Source: an uncultured bacterium (lineage in GTDB: Bacteria > Bacillota > Clostridia > Lachnospirales > Lachnospiraceae). From it: 64,000 bases of DNA. A program made the position numbers and the translations under genes. The DNA is taken from the NCBI GenBank assembly GCA_947243845.1, contig CAMXIF010000004.1:62001-126000 (forward strand), given 5' to 3'. Below, in pieces: positions 8,760 through 17,633 of this stretch. Under the pieces are notes generated by a model, which made no database searches, was not told the DNA's origin, and was given only the letters and a program-made list of their open reading frames with translations. The stretch's first letter is position 1. The number at the start of each line of letters is the position of its first letter.

Positions 8760-10268
8760 CTAAAGTGATTCTCTCTCCGTCTCAGACATGCCCTCTCCGG
8801 CCTGCAGCATCAATGTCAGGATAAAAGTATCCCCCGATATCTCATACTCCATGGTACCATAATAACGTTCCACACAACTCTTCATATTTTTCATGCCAAG
8901 TCCGTGCATCTGTGTATCCATTTTCGTGGTACGACAAAGACCACCTTCTTCTATGAGCTGTTTCCCGTCATAAGTGTTTTCCACCACCAGAAAAAACATA
9001 CGGCCCTTGCCATAACTGCGCAGGCTGATAAAGCGATGATCTGCCACTGTTTTCTGACAGGCCTCTATGGCATTGTCCAGCGCATTATTCAGCAGGATTC
9101 CCAAATCGAAGGCCTCAATCCCCAATCCTGCCGGATACAGGAAATCTCCCCGGAATTCTATCCCCTCCTGCCGGCAGATCTGAGCCTTACGATTTAAGAT
9201 TACATCCGTCACCGGATTGCCTGTGCTGAACTGCAAAAAAATACCGTTCACTGCCTGCTGCATCCCTGCCAGATAGCCTTCCGCTTCTTGTTTGACCTTT
9301 TTAGTCAATTTTCCCTGTTCTTCTTTTATCTGTAAAAGCTGTTCCATATCTGCCACATAGTTGTTGATATCATGGCGCATACTTCGAATCCCATCATAAA
9401 GCTGCTCTATCTCCCGCACATGATCCGTCATATCCGCAAGCTGCTGCTTATAGAATACTAGATTCTGCTTCTCCCGCTCCGCCCTTATCAGTTCGCTATA
9501 TATCTTTCTACTGTAGACCACGGACACAAGGCACAATAACGATATGACCGGCACCACCGCATACATGCTGCTGTGCTTATCATAGAGAGTCTCAATCTCC
9601 ATTCCCTCCTGCCTGTAAAAGATGATCCGCAAAGCCGCATCCAGAGACATGCCAATAATCGGTGCAAGCATCAAAAACCCTAATCCCTGCCCCGCTGTCT
9701 GAGTAACCGGTTCCTTTATATATCGGCGATAAATCCGGAACGTAACATACATCACGCTAAGATACCCGCCCGCAAACAGAATCCATCCGGTTAACTGCAG
9801 TCTGTTCACCAGCAGTGAATAGACTTCCAATTCCATCTGATCTGCCATAATCTGTTCATTCAGCCTGTCCAGATATCCCATGATAAATAGCATCCAGAGA
9901 CCATGAACCGCAAACCGTGCCGACTCCTGAACGGTATAGAATACGGAAAGCAGATAAAGCTTCGCAAGACGTCTTCCCTGATAAAACAAGTCCATGAACA
10001 GAAAGCTGAATCCAATACAGATTACGAGTTTCACAATGCTGTAACTGCTGTTGCTCACAAACTCTAAGTTCTTCCCATAGAGCCTTCTTTCCAGCCACTG
10101 GGAATTGGTTATCCAGAGATTTATCACCAACAGCTGTACAAACAAAAACCAGGGCGCAATCCGGCGGTATTTCTCCTTAGCCACAATCATATCCCGGATC
10201 AAATAGAGCAGCATTCCCGCTCTACAGATATTTTCCAACAGATCCAGCGCCTGCCATACCATATTCAT
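8760..10268 (-). CDS. GHKL-type sensor histidine kinase (AgrC-like)
   Basis: A 502-residue membrane kinase. The N-terminal half has about six or seven hydrophobic segments (residues ~10-260); the cytoplasmic half has a coiled region, the phospho-acceptor His in SMRHDINNYVADM, an N-box in LGILLNNALDNAIEAC and a G-box in GLGMKNM. The lack of a canonical HPK1-type ATPase core and this motif set place it in the HPK10/GHKL class, which usually senses peptides or cyclic lactones. It is 12 bases downstream of a LytTR regulator, its evident partner. No agrB/agrD-like processing gene or peptide precursor is visible in the window, so the signal is unknown. Confidence 0.88.
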   Translation of the reverse strand: MNMVWQALDLLENICRAGMLLYLIRDMIVAKEKYRRIAPWFLFVQLLVINLWITNSQWLERRLYGKNLEFVSNSSYSIVKLVICIGFSFLFMDLFYQGRRLAKLYLLSVFYTVQESARFAVHGLWMLFIMGYLDRLNEQIMADQMELEVYSLLVNRLQLTGWILFAGGYLSVMYVTFRIYRRYIKEPVTQTAGQGLGFLMLAPIIGMSLDAALRIIFYRQEGMEIETLYDKHSSMYAVVPVISLLCLVSVVYSRKIYSELIRAEREKQNLVFYKQQLADMTDHVREIEQLYDGIRSMRHDINNYVADMEQLLQIKEEQGKLTKKVKQEAEGYLAGMQQAVNGIFLQFSTGNPVTDVILNRKAQICRQEGIEFRGDFLYPAGLGIEAFDLGILLNNALDNAIEACQKTVADHRFISLRSYGKGRMFFLVVENTYDGKQLIEEGGLCRTTKMDTQMHGLGMKNMKSCVERYYGTMEYEISGDTFILTLMLQAGEGMSETERESL

Positions 10269-10280
10269 TTCCTTCCTGCG

Positions 10281-10976
10281 CTACTCTTTTAAAAACTGAC
10301 AGTAGAGTTTCACAAACTCCGAATACTTCTGTTTTGCCAGATAAATCTTCTCCCCCGTACTCACAGTGATGCTGGTATTATCATACCCGCTGATAGCGCG
10401 AAGCGCAACAAGATACCCTCTGTGGCACCGGTAAAATTCTCCTCCCAGCACTTCCTCCAGATGGTTCATCCGCTCATAATATTCCATTTTCTCTGTCTTT
10501 GTATGCACAACGACCTTCCTGCCGTTATTCTCCACATACAGGATGTCCTCCACCGGAACCCTTCTGTGGGCTCCCCCGGACTTGATCAGCAGGAATTTCG
10601 GTCTCCCCTGATGTTTATGGACTTCCTGCATGGCACGGATTAAGACTTCCTTCAGTCGTTCTTCCTCCACAGGTTTTACCAGATAATGAAATGCTCCCAC
10701 ATCAAAAGCCTGAAAAACCTGCTCTTTCACTCCGGTTACAAAAATCAATATGACATCCGACAGCGCTTTGATCTGTCTGGCCGTCTCCATGCCGTTCATA
10801 CCTTCCATCGCTATATCCAATAGCAGGATATCCGGCTGATATCCTTCCTGCACAGCCGTAAGCAGCTTCATCCCTGAATCAAATTCCCTGGTCTGTACTT
10901 GTGTAAACTCCTTTTCGAGTAAGGTTTGAATCCGTTCTCTCCCTCTCGCCTCGTCATCGCAAATCGCAATTCTCAT
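10281..10976 (-). CDS. LytTR-family response regulator
   Basis: A 231-residue regulator. Receiver domain with acidic pocket Asp7/Asp8, phospho-acceptor Asp54 (ILLLDIAMEG), Thr in IFVTG and Lys in YLVKP; then a C-terminal LytTR DNA-binding domain (residues ~125-228) with the typical VEDILYVENNGRKV strand and FYRCHRGYLV. LytTR proteins bind paired direct repeats one helical turn or two apart upstream of targets. It is first in the operon with the GHKL kinase. RBS is GGAGTAAGGGG before ATG at 10976. Likely controls its own operon and the orphan genes on either side. Confidence 0.92.
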   Translation of the reverse strand: MRIAICDDEARGRERIQTLLEKEFTQVQTREFDSGMKLLTAVQEGYQPDILLLDIAMEGMNGMETARQIKALSDVILIFVTGVKEQVFQAFDVGAFHYLVKPVEEERLKEVLIRAMQEVHKHQGRPKFLLIKSGGAHRRVPVEDILYVENNGRKVVVHTKTEKMEYYERMNHLEEVLGGEFYRCHRGYLVALRAISGYDNTSITVSTGEKIYLAKQKYSEFVKLYCQFLKE

Positions 10977-11191
10977 GGTTTCCCCTTACTCCTTATTTAC
11001 TTGTTCTTTCTTTGTATCGGCATAAATCGCCTAATTCTTCTTTCTTATGTCATGAAACTCACCTTTTTTGTCACCAATTTTATGATAACAAAAAGAAACA
11101 CGCCCTGCATTCCGAAGTGCGTACCAGCCTTCCCCTGCAAAACATGCCCCTTTCTCTGTGATTCCTTCTATTTATACTAACTGTCGGCTGC

Positions 11192-12235
11192 CTATACCTC
11201 CTCATCTACCTCAATGCCTTTGATATCCACTTCCAGAAGTTTCATCTTATGCAGCATATCCTGAATTTCCGCCTTTACTCCAGCGCCGGAGCCAGCCACA
11301 TCCATGCCTGCCTCTGCCATGGTCTTTAAGAGTTCTGCCTCTTCCCTGGCATCCCGCTCCTGTTCCTTGCTGCTTTCTTCCGCCTCATGGCTGTTCTCCC
11401 TGTCCGACTCGATCCTCTCTTCTATAATCTCCTTCTCTTCCCGGATATCCTCTACCTTTTCTTCCTGCTCTTCCTTCTCCTCGGCCTTTTCCTTCTCTTC
11501 CTCTCTCTTCTCCTCGTAGGTTTCGTCCACGTGATCCTTGGCCTCATCCCAGAGCATACCCACAATATCCTTGCCGGTCTCTTCCAGCAGCTTCTCGGCA
11601 TTGTTCTGGGCATCTGTCATCTTGTGGAATTTCAGACGTTCTATCTTCATGGAAGCAGCAGACTGACTGTAAAACTGTGCAGTAGACTTTGCTGTCTCGG
11701 CACGGTTTTGGAAAATGTACTGTTCCTCAAGAATCTCAAGACATTTCTGCTGATACTCGGTGAGTGGCTGATTTTGCAGTTCCTTAAGCCTCTGTTCTGC
11801 CTCTTCCGTAAAAACGGCTCCCGCCGGATGCCTTGCCCGCTCTAAGAGTTCCAGATCCTTCTGTTCCTGAGAATCTTCCTCCACGCCATATCCCTGACGC
11901 AGATTCTCCTTTCTCGCCTCACACTCTGCCACCTTCTCATAATTCATGAGCGCTTCAGCTTTGTACTGCTCCGACTTCTCCCGAATCTCCATCATACTCT
12001 GGTCTGCCTTGCGGTCGCCTGACCAAGCATCCTGAATCATCTTCATGGCTTTCTTCTGCGCCTGTTGCTTACGCAGCATAATGGCATCCTTGTTCATCGG
12101 CAGATTGCCTGCAAAGATTGTATTCACTCTTTTTGTCTGGGATGATTTCTGTCCGGTGCGTTCACTCTCTTTGGACTGTATCTGAACGCCCGGTCCTGTG
12201 ATCTGATTGTCGTTTGTGTTGAACCTGACCTGCAT
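11192..12235 (-). CDS. Highly charged coiled-coil orphan protein upstream of the LytTR operon
   Basis: A 347-residue soluble protein that I do not recognise. Residues ~1-60 are polar with QVRFNTNDNQ; the middle (60-245) is helical and Gln/Lys/Glu-rich; residues ~245-310 are an almost uninterrupted Glu/Lys/Arg coiled coil (EEKREEEKEKAEEKEEQEE); the end holds a short hydrophobic heptad-like region. No signal peptide, no cysteine motif. ATG at 12235 follows AAGGAGGTTATCGGC; the nine-residue upstream extension lacks a RBS. It precedes the LytTR regulator by about 215 bases in the same orientation. A scaffold or structural role is inferred from composition only. Confidence 0.7.
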   Translation of the reverse strand: MQVRFNTNDNQITGPGVQIQSKESERTGQKSSQTKRVNTIFAGNLPMNKDAIMLRKQQAQKKAMKMIQDAWSGDRKADQSMMEIREKSEQYKAEALMNYEKVAECEARKENLRQGYGVEEDSQEQKDLELLERARHPAGAVFTEEAEQRLKELQNQPLTEYQQKCLEILEEQYIFQNRAETAKSTAQFYSQSAASMKIERLKFHKMTDAQNNAEKLLEETGKDIVGMLWDEAKDHVDETYEEKREEEKEKAEEKEEQEEKVEDIREEKEIIEERIESDRENSHEAEESSKEQERDAREEAELLKTMAEAGMDVAGSGAGVKAEIQDMLHKMKLLEVDIKGIEVDEEV

Positions 12236-12383
12236 TGCCGATAACCTCCTTGTCCCCTGCAATCTATATGATTTCGATTTCGGATGACATCCGTTTCATC
12301 CGTTCTCTGTCACTAAGTCTTATCTATATTATCGGCGTGTTGAAGGCTTTTCTTAACCGTGCAGAAATATGTTTACTGCCCTT

Positions 12384-13736
12384 TTATGACATAAATCTGC
12401 CCATTGACGCAAATGTAACCACCACCTCAGTCCCTCTGCTCACTTCACTGGTCAGTGATATTTCCGCCTGATGCACCGCCACGATGTGCTTGACAATAGC
12501 GAGACCAAGCCCGGTACCGCCAGTGGATTTGGACCGGCTCTTATCTACCCGATAGAACCGCTCAAATATCCGCTCCTGATGCTCTCTGGGAATCCCGATT
12601 CCCGTATCCTTCACACAAAGTACCACCACTTGCTGGTTCTGCTCCACACTGACCAGAACACTTCCCCCCGCTACATTATAACTCATCGCGTTATCACAGA
12701 GATTGTAGATCAGTTCCTCCATCATCTGCTTATCACCAAGAATCTTACAGCTGCTTCCCTCTAAGGAAAGCTTTACATTCCGCTCTTCTGCCCGAATCTG
12801 CAGCATTTCCACACTTTCCCTTGCAATCTCATACAGATTTACTTCCTCAAAAGTAATCTCCGGTGTCGGAGAATCCAGTTCCGACAGGCGGATGGTATCA
12901 TTGATCAATGTCAAAAGTCTGTTAGCGCTCTGTCTGATACCGGCCGCAAACCGCACCGCATCCTCTCCTGATGCCATACCGTTTTCAATCAGTTCCGAAT
13001 AACCGGAAATTGCAGCCAACGGTGTTTTTAATTCATGAGACACATTGGCCGTAAATTCCTGTCTCACACTGGCGTTTCCAAGAATCTCTTCATGTTGCCT
13101 GCGAATGGTTCTGGCAAAGGGCAGAAGCTCCTCATACACTTTATTTTCCTCGATGTGACTGATATCTGCCACCATGCGTTCAATGGGTTTTACAAGGGAT
13201 TGGGTCAGATAATGGGACAATGCCATACACATAAGCAAAAGCGTGCAAAGCGCAACTGCCAGAACAGGTACGGACCGATACAGGATGCTCCAGATACTGT
13301 GTGCTTCCCTTGACACCCGAAGTACATTGCCGTCCAGGAGCCGCAGCGTGTAATAAAAAGTACTTCTGTTCATCGTGGAAGACTGACGGATAGATTCTCC
13401 TTCCCCATCTATAAGCGCCTCCCGTATCTCCGGCCGCTCCAGATGATTATCCATCTGTCCTGCATTGACATTGGAATCATAGAGCACTTTTCCATCCGGC
13501 GCTATGACCGTAGTTCGCACAGGACCAAAGGCATTACCATACTCTTCCTGCCAGGCCCTGTCCAAAATATCACTCTCAGATATCACCCTGGCATAAATCT
13601 TCAGATCATCCAGCACCTGCACCATGAAAATACGATAAAAAGCAGCCGTCATCAAAACCAATGTAATAACGACTGCCGCAAAAGAAATTCCTATCAGTTG
13701 TCTGTTAATCTTTTTCTTCAAATGTATCCTCCACAT
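12384..13736 (-). CDS. phoR: Sensor histidine kinase PhoR
   Basis: A 450-residue kinase with two membrane segments (about 15-37 and 157-178) around an extracytoplasmic sensor, a HAMP-like linker, the H-box with autophosphorylated His near residue 235 (SHELKTPLAAISGYSELI), an N-box (LIYNLCDNAMSYN) and G-boxes (DTGIGIPREHQERIFERFYR; GGTGLGLAIVKHI). It lies 8 bases after a PhoB/PhoP-type regulator. Identification as PhoR rests on the PhoR-type extracytoplasmic region, its length and the neighbourhood: Na/Pi symporter and pstSCAB within 8 kb, with PhoP-like boxes in front of the symporter. Confidence 0.8.
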   Translation of the reverse strand: MWRIHLKKKINRQLIGISFAAVVITLVLMTAAFYRIFMVQVLDDLKIYARVISESDILDRAWQEEYGNAFGPVRTTVIAPDGKVLYDSNVNAGQMDNHLERPEIREALIDGEGESIRQSSTMNRSTFYYTLRLLDGNVLRVSREAHSIWSILYRSVPVLAVALCTLLLMCMALSHYLTQSLVKPIERMVADISHIEENKVYEELLPFARTIRRQHEEILGNASVRQEFTANVSHELKTPLAAISGYSELIENGMASGEDAVRFAAGIRQSANRLLTLINDTIRLSELDSPTPEITFEEVNLYEIARESVEMLQIRAEERNVKLSLEGSSCKILGDKQMMEELIYNLCDNAMSYNVAGGSVLVSVEQNQQVVVLCVKDTGIGIPREHQERIFERFYRVDKSRSKSTGGTGLGLAIVKHIVAVHQAEISLTSEVSRGTEVVVTFASMGRFMS

Positions 13737-13744
13737 CAGGGATG

Positions 13745-14428
13745 CTATTCCATCCCATTATCCAGAATATACCCTACATTACGGACTGTCCTGATCATAC
13801 TGCCGGCCCTGCCCAATTTCTGCCTGAGTGTCTTGATGTGCATATCCAGAGTCCTTGACTCCCCCTGGAAATCCGTGCCCCACACCTGATCCAGAATTTC
13901 TGTTCTCCCGGTCACGATTCCCGCACGCAGCATAAGCATTTTTAAAAGTTCATATTCTTTGTGAGTCAGTTCACACTGTGCACCATCCACATATACTGCA
14001 TGCCGTTCATCATCCAAAAGCACATCCCCGATCGTCACCTGTCGGTCTTCTCTGGCTTCCCCGCTCCTGCGAAGTAAAGCCTTCACCCGCGAGATCAGTT
14101 CCATCACCCCAAAGGGCTTGGTGAGATAATCATCGGCTCCCAGATCCAGCCCCTTGACCTTATCCATCTCCGTCCCCCGGGCGGTCACCATGATGATCGG
14201 CATCTTCTGTGTCTGCGGATCTTTGCGCAGTTTTTCCACTATATGAAGCCCGTCCTCATCCGGCAGCATCACATCTAACAAAACCAGACTGGGGATTTTT
14301 ACGGCAAGCGTCTCATAAAAGTCCCCTGCTGTCTCGAATACAGCTGTCTCATAACCGCTGTTTCTCAGGGAAAAGCTCTCAATCTCACTGATATTCCTGT
14401 CATCTTCCACGATATAAATCATACTCAT
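13745..14428 (-). CDS. phoP: Response regulator PhoP/PhoB (OmpR family)
   Basis: A 227-residue regulator: receiver domain (IYIVEDDRNI acidic pocket; phospho-Asp in VLLDVMLPDEDG; Thr in MVTARGTEMD; Lys in YLTKPFG) and a C-terminal winged helix (ELTHKEYELL ... RTLDMHIKTLRQKLG ... RNVGYIL). ATG at 14428 is preferred because GAGAGG lies 11 bases upstream; a start at 14422 or 14458 cannot be excluded. Expected to bind repeated TTTACA-type boxes upstream of phosphate-starvation genes; three such boxes lie before the Na/Pi symporter at 16955-16982. Confidence 0.82.
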   Translation of the reverse strand: MSMIYIVEDDRNISEIESFSLRNSGYETAVFETAGDFYETLAVKIPSLVLLDVMLPDEDGLHIVEKLRKDPQTQKMPIIMVTARGTEMDKVKGLDLGADDYLTKPFGVMELISRVKALLRRSGEAREDRQVTIGDVLLDDERHAVYVDGAQCELTHKEYELLKMLMLRAGIVTGRTEILDQVWGTDFQGESRTLDMHIKTLRQKLGRAGSMIRTVRNVGYILDNGME

Positions 14429-14495
14429 CGCATCAAAAGCCTCTCTCGTTCCAGTCACTCACCGTTTATGCCATGCCAATTGTCCAAATTGGCCG

Positions 14496-14903
14496 TCAGA
14501 GTCTTTCACTCCCAGGACATCCATGCCTGTCGTGCCCGCACTGATGGCCCTCACCATGATGACCATGTCCCGTATGTTCGCAATGCACCTCCGGGCTATA
14601 GGTAAGCGTTCCCGCAAGCAGGGCGTCTACCGCCTCATCCGCACGCCCGGCCACACCGCCATAAAACTGAATGCCTGCTTCCATCAGGGCAGACTGCGCA
14701 CCCGCACCGATTCCGCCGCAGATCAATGTGTCCACACCCCATCCGGAAAGCAATCCCGCCAGAGCGCCGTGCCCATTTCCATCGGTATCCATCACCTGTG
14801 CATCTGCAACTTTTCCGCCAGCGATCTCGTAAACCTTAAACTGCTGTGTCCGACCAAAATGCGGAAATACATTTCCATTTTCGTAAGTAACTGCTATCTT
14901 CAT
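14496..14903 (-). CDS. NifX/NifB-type dinitrogenase cofactor-binding-like protein
   Basis: A 135-residue protein of the NifX / dinitrogenase iron-molybdenum cofactor superfamily: MKIAVTYENGNVFPHFGRT..F and LICGGIGAGAQSALMEAGI are typical, and the family folds as an RNase-H-like alpha/beta domain that binds metal clusters. The C-terminal 30 residues are rich in His, Gly and Cys (HTGHGHHGEGHQCGHDRHGC), probably metal-binding. No nif genes are present, so it belongs to the stand-alone group found in many anaerobes. It sits 67 bases upstream of phoP on the same strand; whether it belongs to the phosphate regulon is unknown. Confidence 0.85.
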   Translation of the reverse strand: MKIAVTYENGNVFPHFGRTQQFKVYEIAGGKVADAQVMDTDGNGHGALAGLLSGWGVDTLICGGIGAGAQSALMEAGIQFYGGVAGRADEAVDALLAGTLTYSPEVHCEHTGHGHHGEGHQCGHDRHGCPGSERL

Positions 14904-15032
14904 CTTTGCCTCATTTCTGCGCTGTTTTCTTCGCGCTGCATATAGACTTCATATTGCGGTCTTTGGCCCATCCTATCCGCTCTTAAGAAGACCTTTCTAT
15001 ATCATAGCTCTCTATCCGGCAAAAAACAAGCA

Positions 15033-16805
15033 TTAAGGCAAAGCAAACTCCTGCACCAATCCTTCATATAGCAAGTGAATCCGCTCCCGGTCCCGCTCTT
15101 CCAGTTCCTCACTGTACCCATGCATCTCCAAGGAATCCTCCTGCACCTGCACCATGCGCACTGCTATGTGGGCACAGTGCGCTGTGATCCGCTCATAAGC
15201 CGTCAGGATATCGGAGAGCAGAAATCCCAATTCTATCGTACATTTTCCCTTCCTGAGCCGTTTGATATGGCGCTTTTTGACCTCAGCCGCCAACCTGTCC
15301 ACCAAAGACTGCAATGCCTCCACCTCATAGACATAAGCTCCTTCTTCTCTGACAAAAACTTCCAAAGACAAAGACAAAATCCTTTCTATAGCTCTCGTAA
15401 AGACGGTTAACTCTTCCTGTGCCTTGTTGGAAAAAGCCATCTTCTTATCCGCCATTTCCCGGTAAGCTTCGGCAATACTCACCGCATGATCCGAAATCCT
15501 TTCCAGATCCCCAATGCTGTGCAGATACAAGGTCAGAGTCCGGCTGTCCCGCTCCGACAGTTCCCGCCCGCTCAGCTTAAGCAGATAAGTGCCCAGCACA
15601 TCCTCATAACGGTCCACGTCCTCTTCCATCTGCCGGACTTTGTCCACCTCTTCCTCTGTATAGCTGTGCAAAAGCCCGGCTGCCCGCCTGCAGGCATCTG
15701 CCGCCGCATCCGCCATATGAGCCGTCACCTTCCTGCACTGCTCCATGGCCACCGCCGGATTGTTCATGAAGCGGACATCCAATGTCCGTATGTCCTCCTC
15801 CACATACCGCACCGCTGCATGCTCCGAAGCATCCTCCTTGATCGTCAGATAAGCCAATCTCTCCAGCTGATTCGAGAAAGGCAGGAGCAGACAAGTGGCA
15901 AAGATATTAAAGGCACTGTGCGCAATGGCAATCCCATAAGGCGCAGCTGCCCAATCTATAAAAGGAAAATCCATTATCCCGTGCAGGCCATAAAACACGA
16001 CCATAAACGCCGCAGTACCGATCAGGTTAAAATACAGATGTACGATTGCCGCCCGTCTGGCATTCTTGGTGGTTCCCACAGAGGATAGCAACGCCGTCAC
16101 ACAGGTGCCGATATTCTGTCCCAGAATAATGGGAAGGGCCGTTGCATAAGAAACAGATCCGGTGGCGCACAGCGCCTGCAGAATACCCACAGAAGCCGAG
16201 GAAGACTGCAGTATTGCCGTCAAAAGCGCCCCTGCTAATATTCCCAGAAACGGATTTTGAAACATCAGCAAAAGATTGGCAAACTCCGGTACATCTGCCA
16301 ATGGTTTGACCGCCCCTGACATAGTATCCATACCAAACATCAATACCGCAAAGCCCACAAAGATCATGGCAATGTTACGTCTGCTGTCCTTCTTGGAAAA
16401 CAGCAGGAGCATCACACCTATAATAGCCAAAATTGGAGAAAAGGAGGAGGGTTTTAACATCTGTACCCAAAAATTCCCATCCTCGATCCCGCTCAGACTT
16501 AAAAGCCAGGAAGTTACAGTGGTACCGATATTGGCTCCCATAATAATACCGATCGCACTGGAAAGCTTCATGATACCAGAATTGACAAAGCCCACCACCA
16601 TCACCGTAGTGGCAGAAGATGACTGAATTACTGCCGTGACGGCGGCCCCCAGAAACACAGCCCGCAGCCTTCCGGAAGTCAACCGTTCCAGAATCTGCTC
16701 CATCCTGCCGCCGCTGGCTTTAGACAGTCCCTCTCCCAGCACGTGCATACCATATAAAAAAAGTGCAAGTCCGCCCAACATCTTGAGTATACTGAAAAAA
16801 TCCAT
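15033..16805 (-). CDS. Na/Pi cotransporter with C-terminal PhoU-like domain
   Basis: A 590-residue protein. Residues ~1-310 contain eight or so membrane helices with two copies of the NptA/PNaS signature QSSSA (IQSSSATTVMVVGFVNSG and LQSSSASVGILQAL), forming the Na+-coupled phosphate symporter core. Residues ~345-570 are a cytoplasmic helical PhoU-like domain. ATG at 16805 follows AAGGGAGGTTAGC; the 14-residue upstream extension is unlikely. A leader of about 110 bases and three PhoP-type boxes lie upstream. No separate phoU gene is present near pst in this window, so the fused domain may be the only local PhoU. Confidence 0.9.
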   Translation of the reverse strand: MDFFSILKMLGGLALFLYGMHVLGEGLSKASGGRMEQILERLTSGRLRAVFLGAAVTAVIQSSSATTVMVVGFVNSGIMKLSSAIGIIMGANIGTTVTSWLLSLSGIEDGNFWVQMLKPSSFSPILAIIGVMLLLFSKKDSRRNIAMIFVGFAVLMFGMDTMSGAVKPLADVPEFANLLLMFQNPFLGILAGALLTAILQSSSASVGILQALCATGSVSYATALPIILGQNIGTCVTALLSSVGTTKNARRAAIVHLYFNLIGTAAFMVVFYGLHGIMDFPFIDWAAAPYGIAIAHSAFNIFATCLLLPFSNQLERLAYLTIKEDASEHAAVRYVEEDIRTLDVRFMNNPAVAMEQCRKVTAHMADAAADACRRAAGLLHSYTEEEVDKVRQMEEDVDRYEDVLGTYLLKLSGRELSERDSRTLTLYLHSIGDLERISDHAVSIAEAYREMADKKMAFSNKAQEELTVFTRAIERILSLSLEVFVREEGAYVYEVEALQSLVDRLAAEVKKRHIKRLRKGKCTIELGFLLSDILTAYERITAHCAHIAVRMVQVQEDSLEMHGYSEELEERDRERIHLLYEGLVQEFALP

Positions 16806-16954
16806 GCTAACCTCCCTTTTTAGAAGCATAACGTTTCTACATGACACCGTCTGTTCTTATGTTCGGCTTCTTCGCCGCCCGGAACACATCATACTTCGCC
16901 TTAGTATTATGATTTGAAATTATCACGGATTTATCCCTTCTGATATCAGGGTTT

Positions 16955-16982
16955 TGTAAAATGGATGTAAAATTTATGTAAA
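16955..16982 (-). promoter_or_regulatory. Triple PhoP box upstream of the Na/Pi symporter
   Basis: On the minus strand TTTACA occurs three times with exactly 5-base spacers (complements of 16977-16982, 16966-16971, 16955-16960), a perfect 11-bp period. This matches the Gram-positive PhoP consensus of TT[ACT]ACA direct repeats. A GATAAT -10-like hexamer (complement of 16919-16924) lies about 30 bases downstream, so the boxes are placed for activation of the symporter gene. Confidence 0.7.
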
Positions 16983-16990
16983 ATCAGGTC

Positions 16991-17046
16991 TTGTCATATT
17001 ACTAGAAATATGATACTTTATATATAGTTCTAAATAGAACTGTTCT
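16991..17046 (+). promoter_or_regulatory. Promoter and dyad operator of the MarR gene
   Basis: TTGTCA (16991-16996), 17-base spacer and TACTTT (17014-17019) with an extended TG at 17011-17012 form a promoter. Immediately downstream AGTTCT-AAAT-AGAACT (17026-17041) is a perfect dyad, followed by an overlapping AGAAC-T-GTTCT (17036-17046). A repressor bound here would block transcription start, as expected for MarR autoregulation. Confidence 0.6.
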
Positions 17047-17150
17047 AATATGATTATTAGCGACCATATGACTGATACCGGTGACAATATAAGAAAGTTC
17101 AGATATAAACAGCATCCTGTCACACAAACACGCTTGAAGAGAGGAATCGT

Positions 17151-17633
17151 ATGGAAACCAAAGGCGGATTTTACATATCACAGATCAAACAACTGCAAGA
17201 CAGGATTTTTGAGCGTTTGCTCGCAGAAAATGGCATTGAAATAAGCGGCGGTCAGGGCCGGATTCTCTTTGTCCTGTGGAAAAATGATCAGCTAACCATC
17301 AATGAAATCAGCGCCCGGACTTCTCTTGCCAAAAATACCGTCTCCATTGTAGTGGACGGTATGGTCAATAAAGGGATTCTGACAAGACAGACCAATCCCC
17401 ACAACCGCCGCCAGACGATCGTCTCTCTCACCGAATATGCCAAATCCCTGCAGACAAAATACGAAACCGTTTCGCAGCAGATGAATACACTCTTCTACCA
17501 GGGATTCTCTTCAGAAGAACAGATGATATTTGAACAATTCCTGGCACGAATTCTGGAAACATTGACCCAGGAAGAACAAACCCATATAAAACAAAGGAGG
17601 ATTAACCATGAAGACCAGAGAACAGCTTTTTAA
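17151..17633 (+). CDS. MarR-family transcriptional regulator
   Basis: A 160-residue winged-helix regulator: N-terminal dimerisation helix, HTH in LTINEISARTSLAKNTVSIVVDGMVNKGILTRQ-type sequence (residues ~48-82) and the wing with NPHNRRQ. RBS AAGAGAGGAATCGT precedes ATG. The stop overlaps the next gene by 26 bases, so the two are translated from one message. A nearby dyad operator suggests autorepression. MarR proteins of this kind usually respond to phenolics or oxidants; the ligand is not predictable here. Confidence 0.9.
   Translation: METKGGFYISQIKQLQDRIFERLLAENGIEISGGQGRILFVLWKNDQLTINEISARTSLAKNTVSIVVDGMVNKGILTRQTNPHNRRQTIVSLTEYAKSLQTKYETVSQQMNTLFYQGFSSEEQMIFEQFLARILETLTQEEQTHIKQRRINHEDQRTAF

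Noticed and set aside
11387-11845. Leucine/phenylalanine-rich plus-strand ORF that looks like a membrane protein
   Set aside because: Antisense of the Glu/Lys coiled coil, which gives artificial hydrophobicity.
15486-16088. Plus-strand ORF of 200 codons
   Set aside because: Antisense to the Na/Pi symporter gene, with no start signal.
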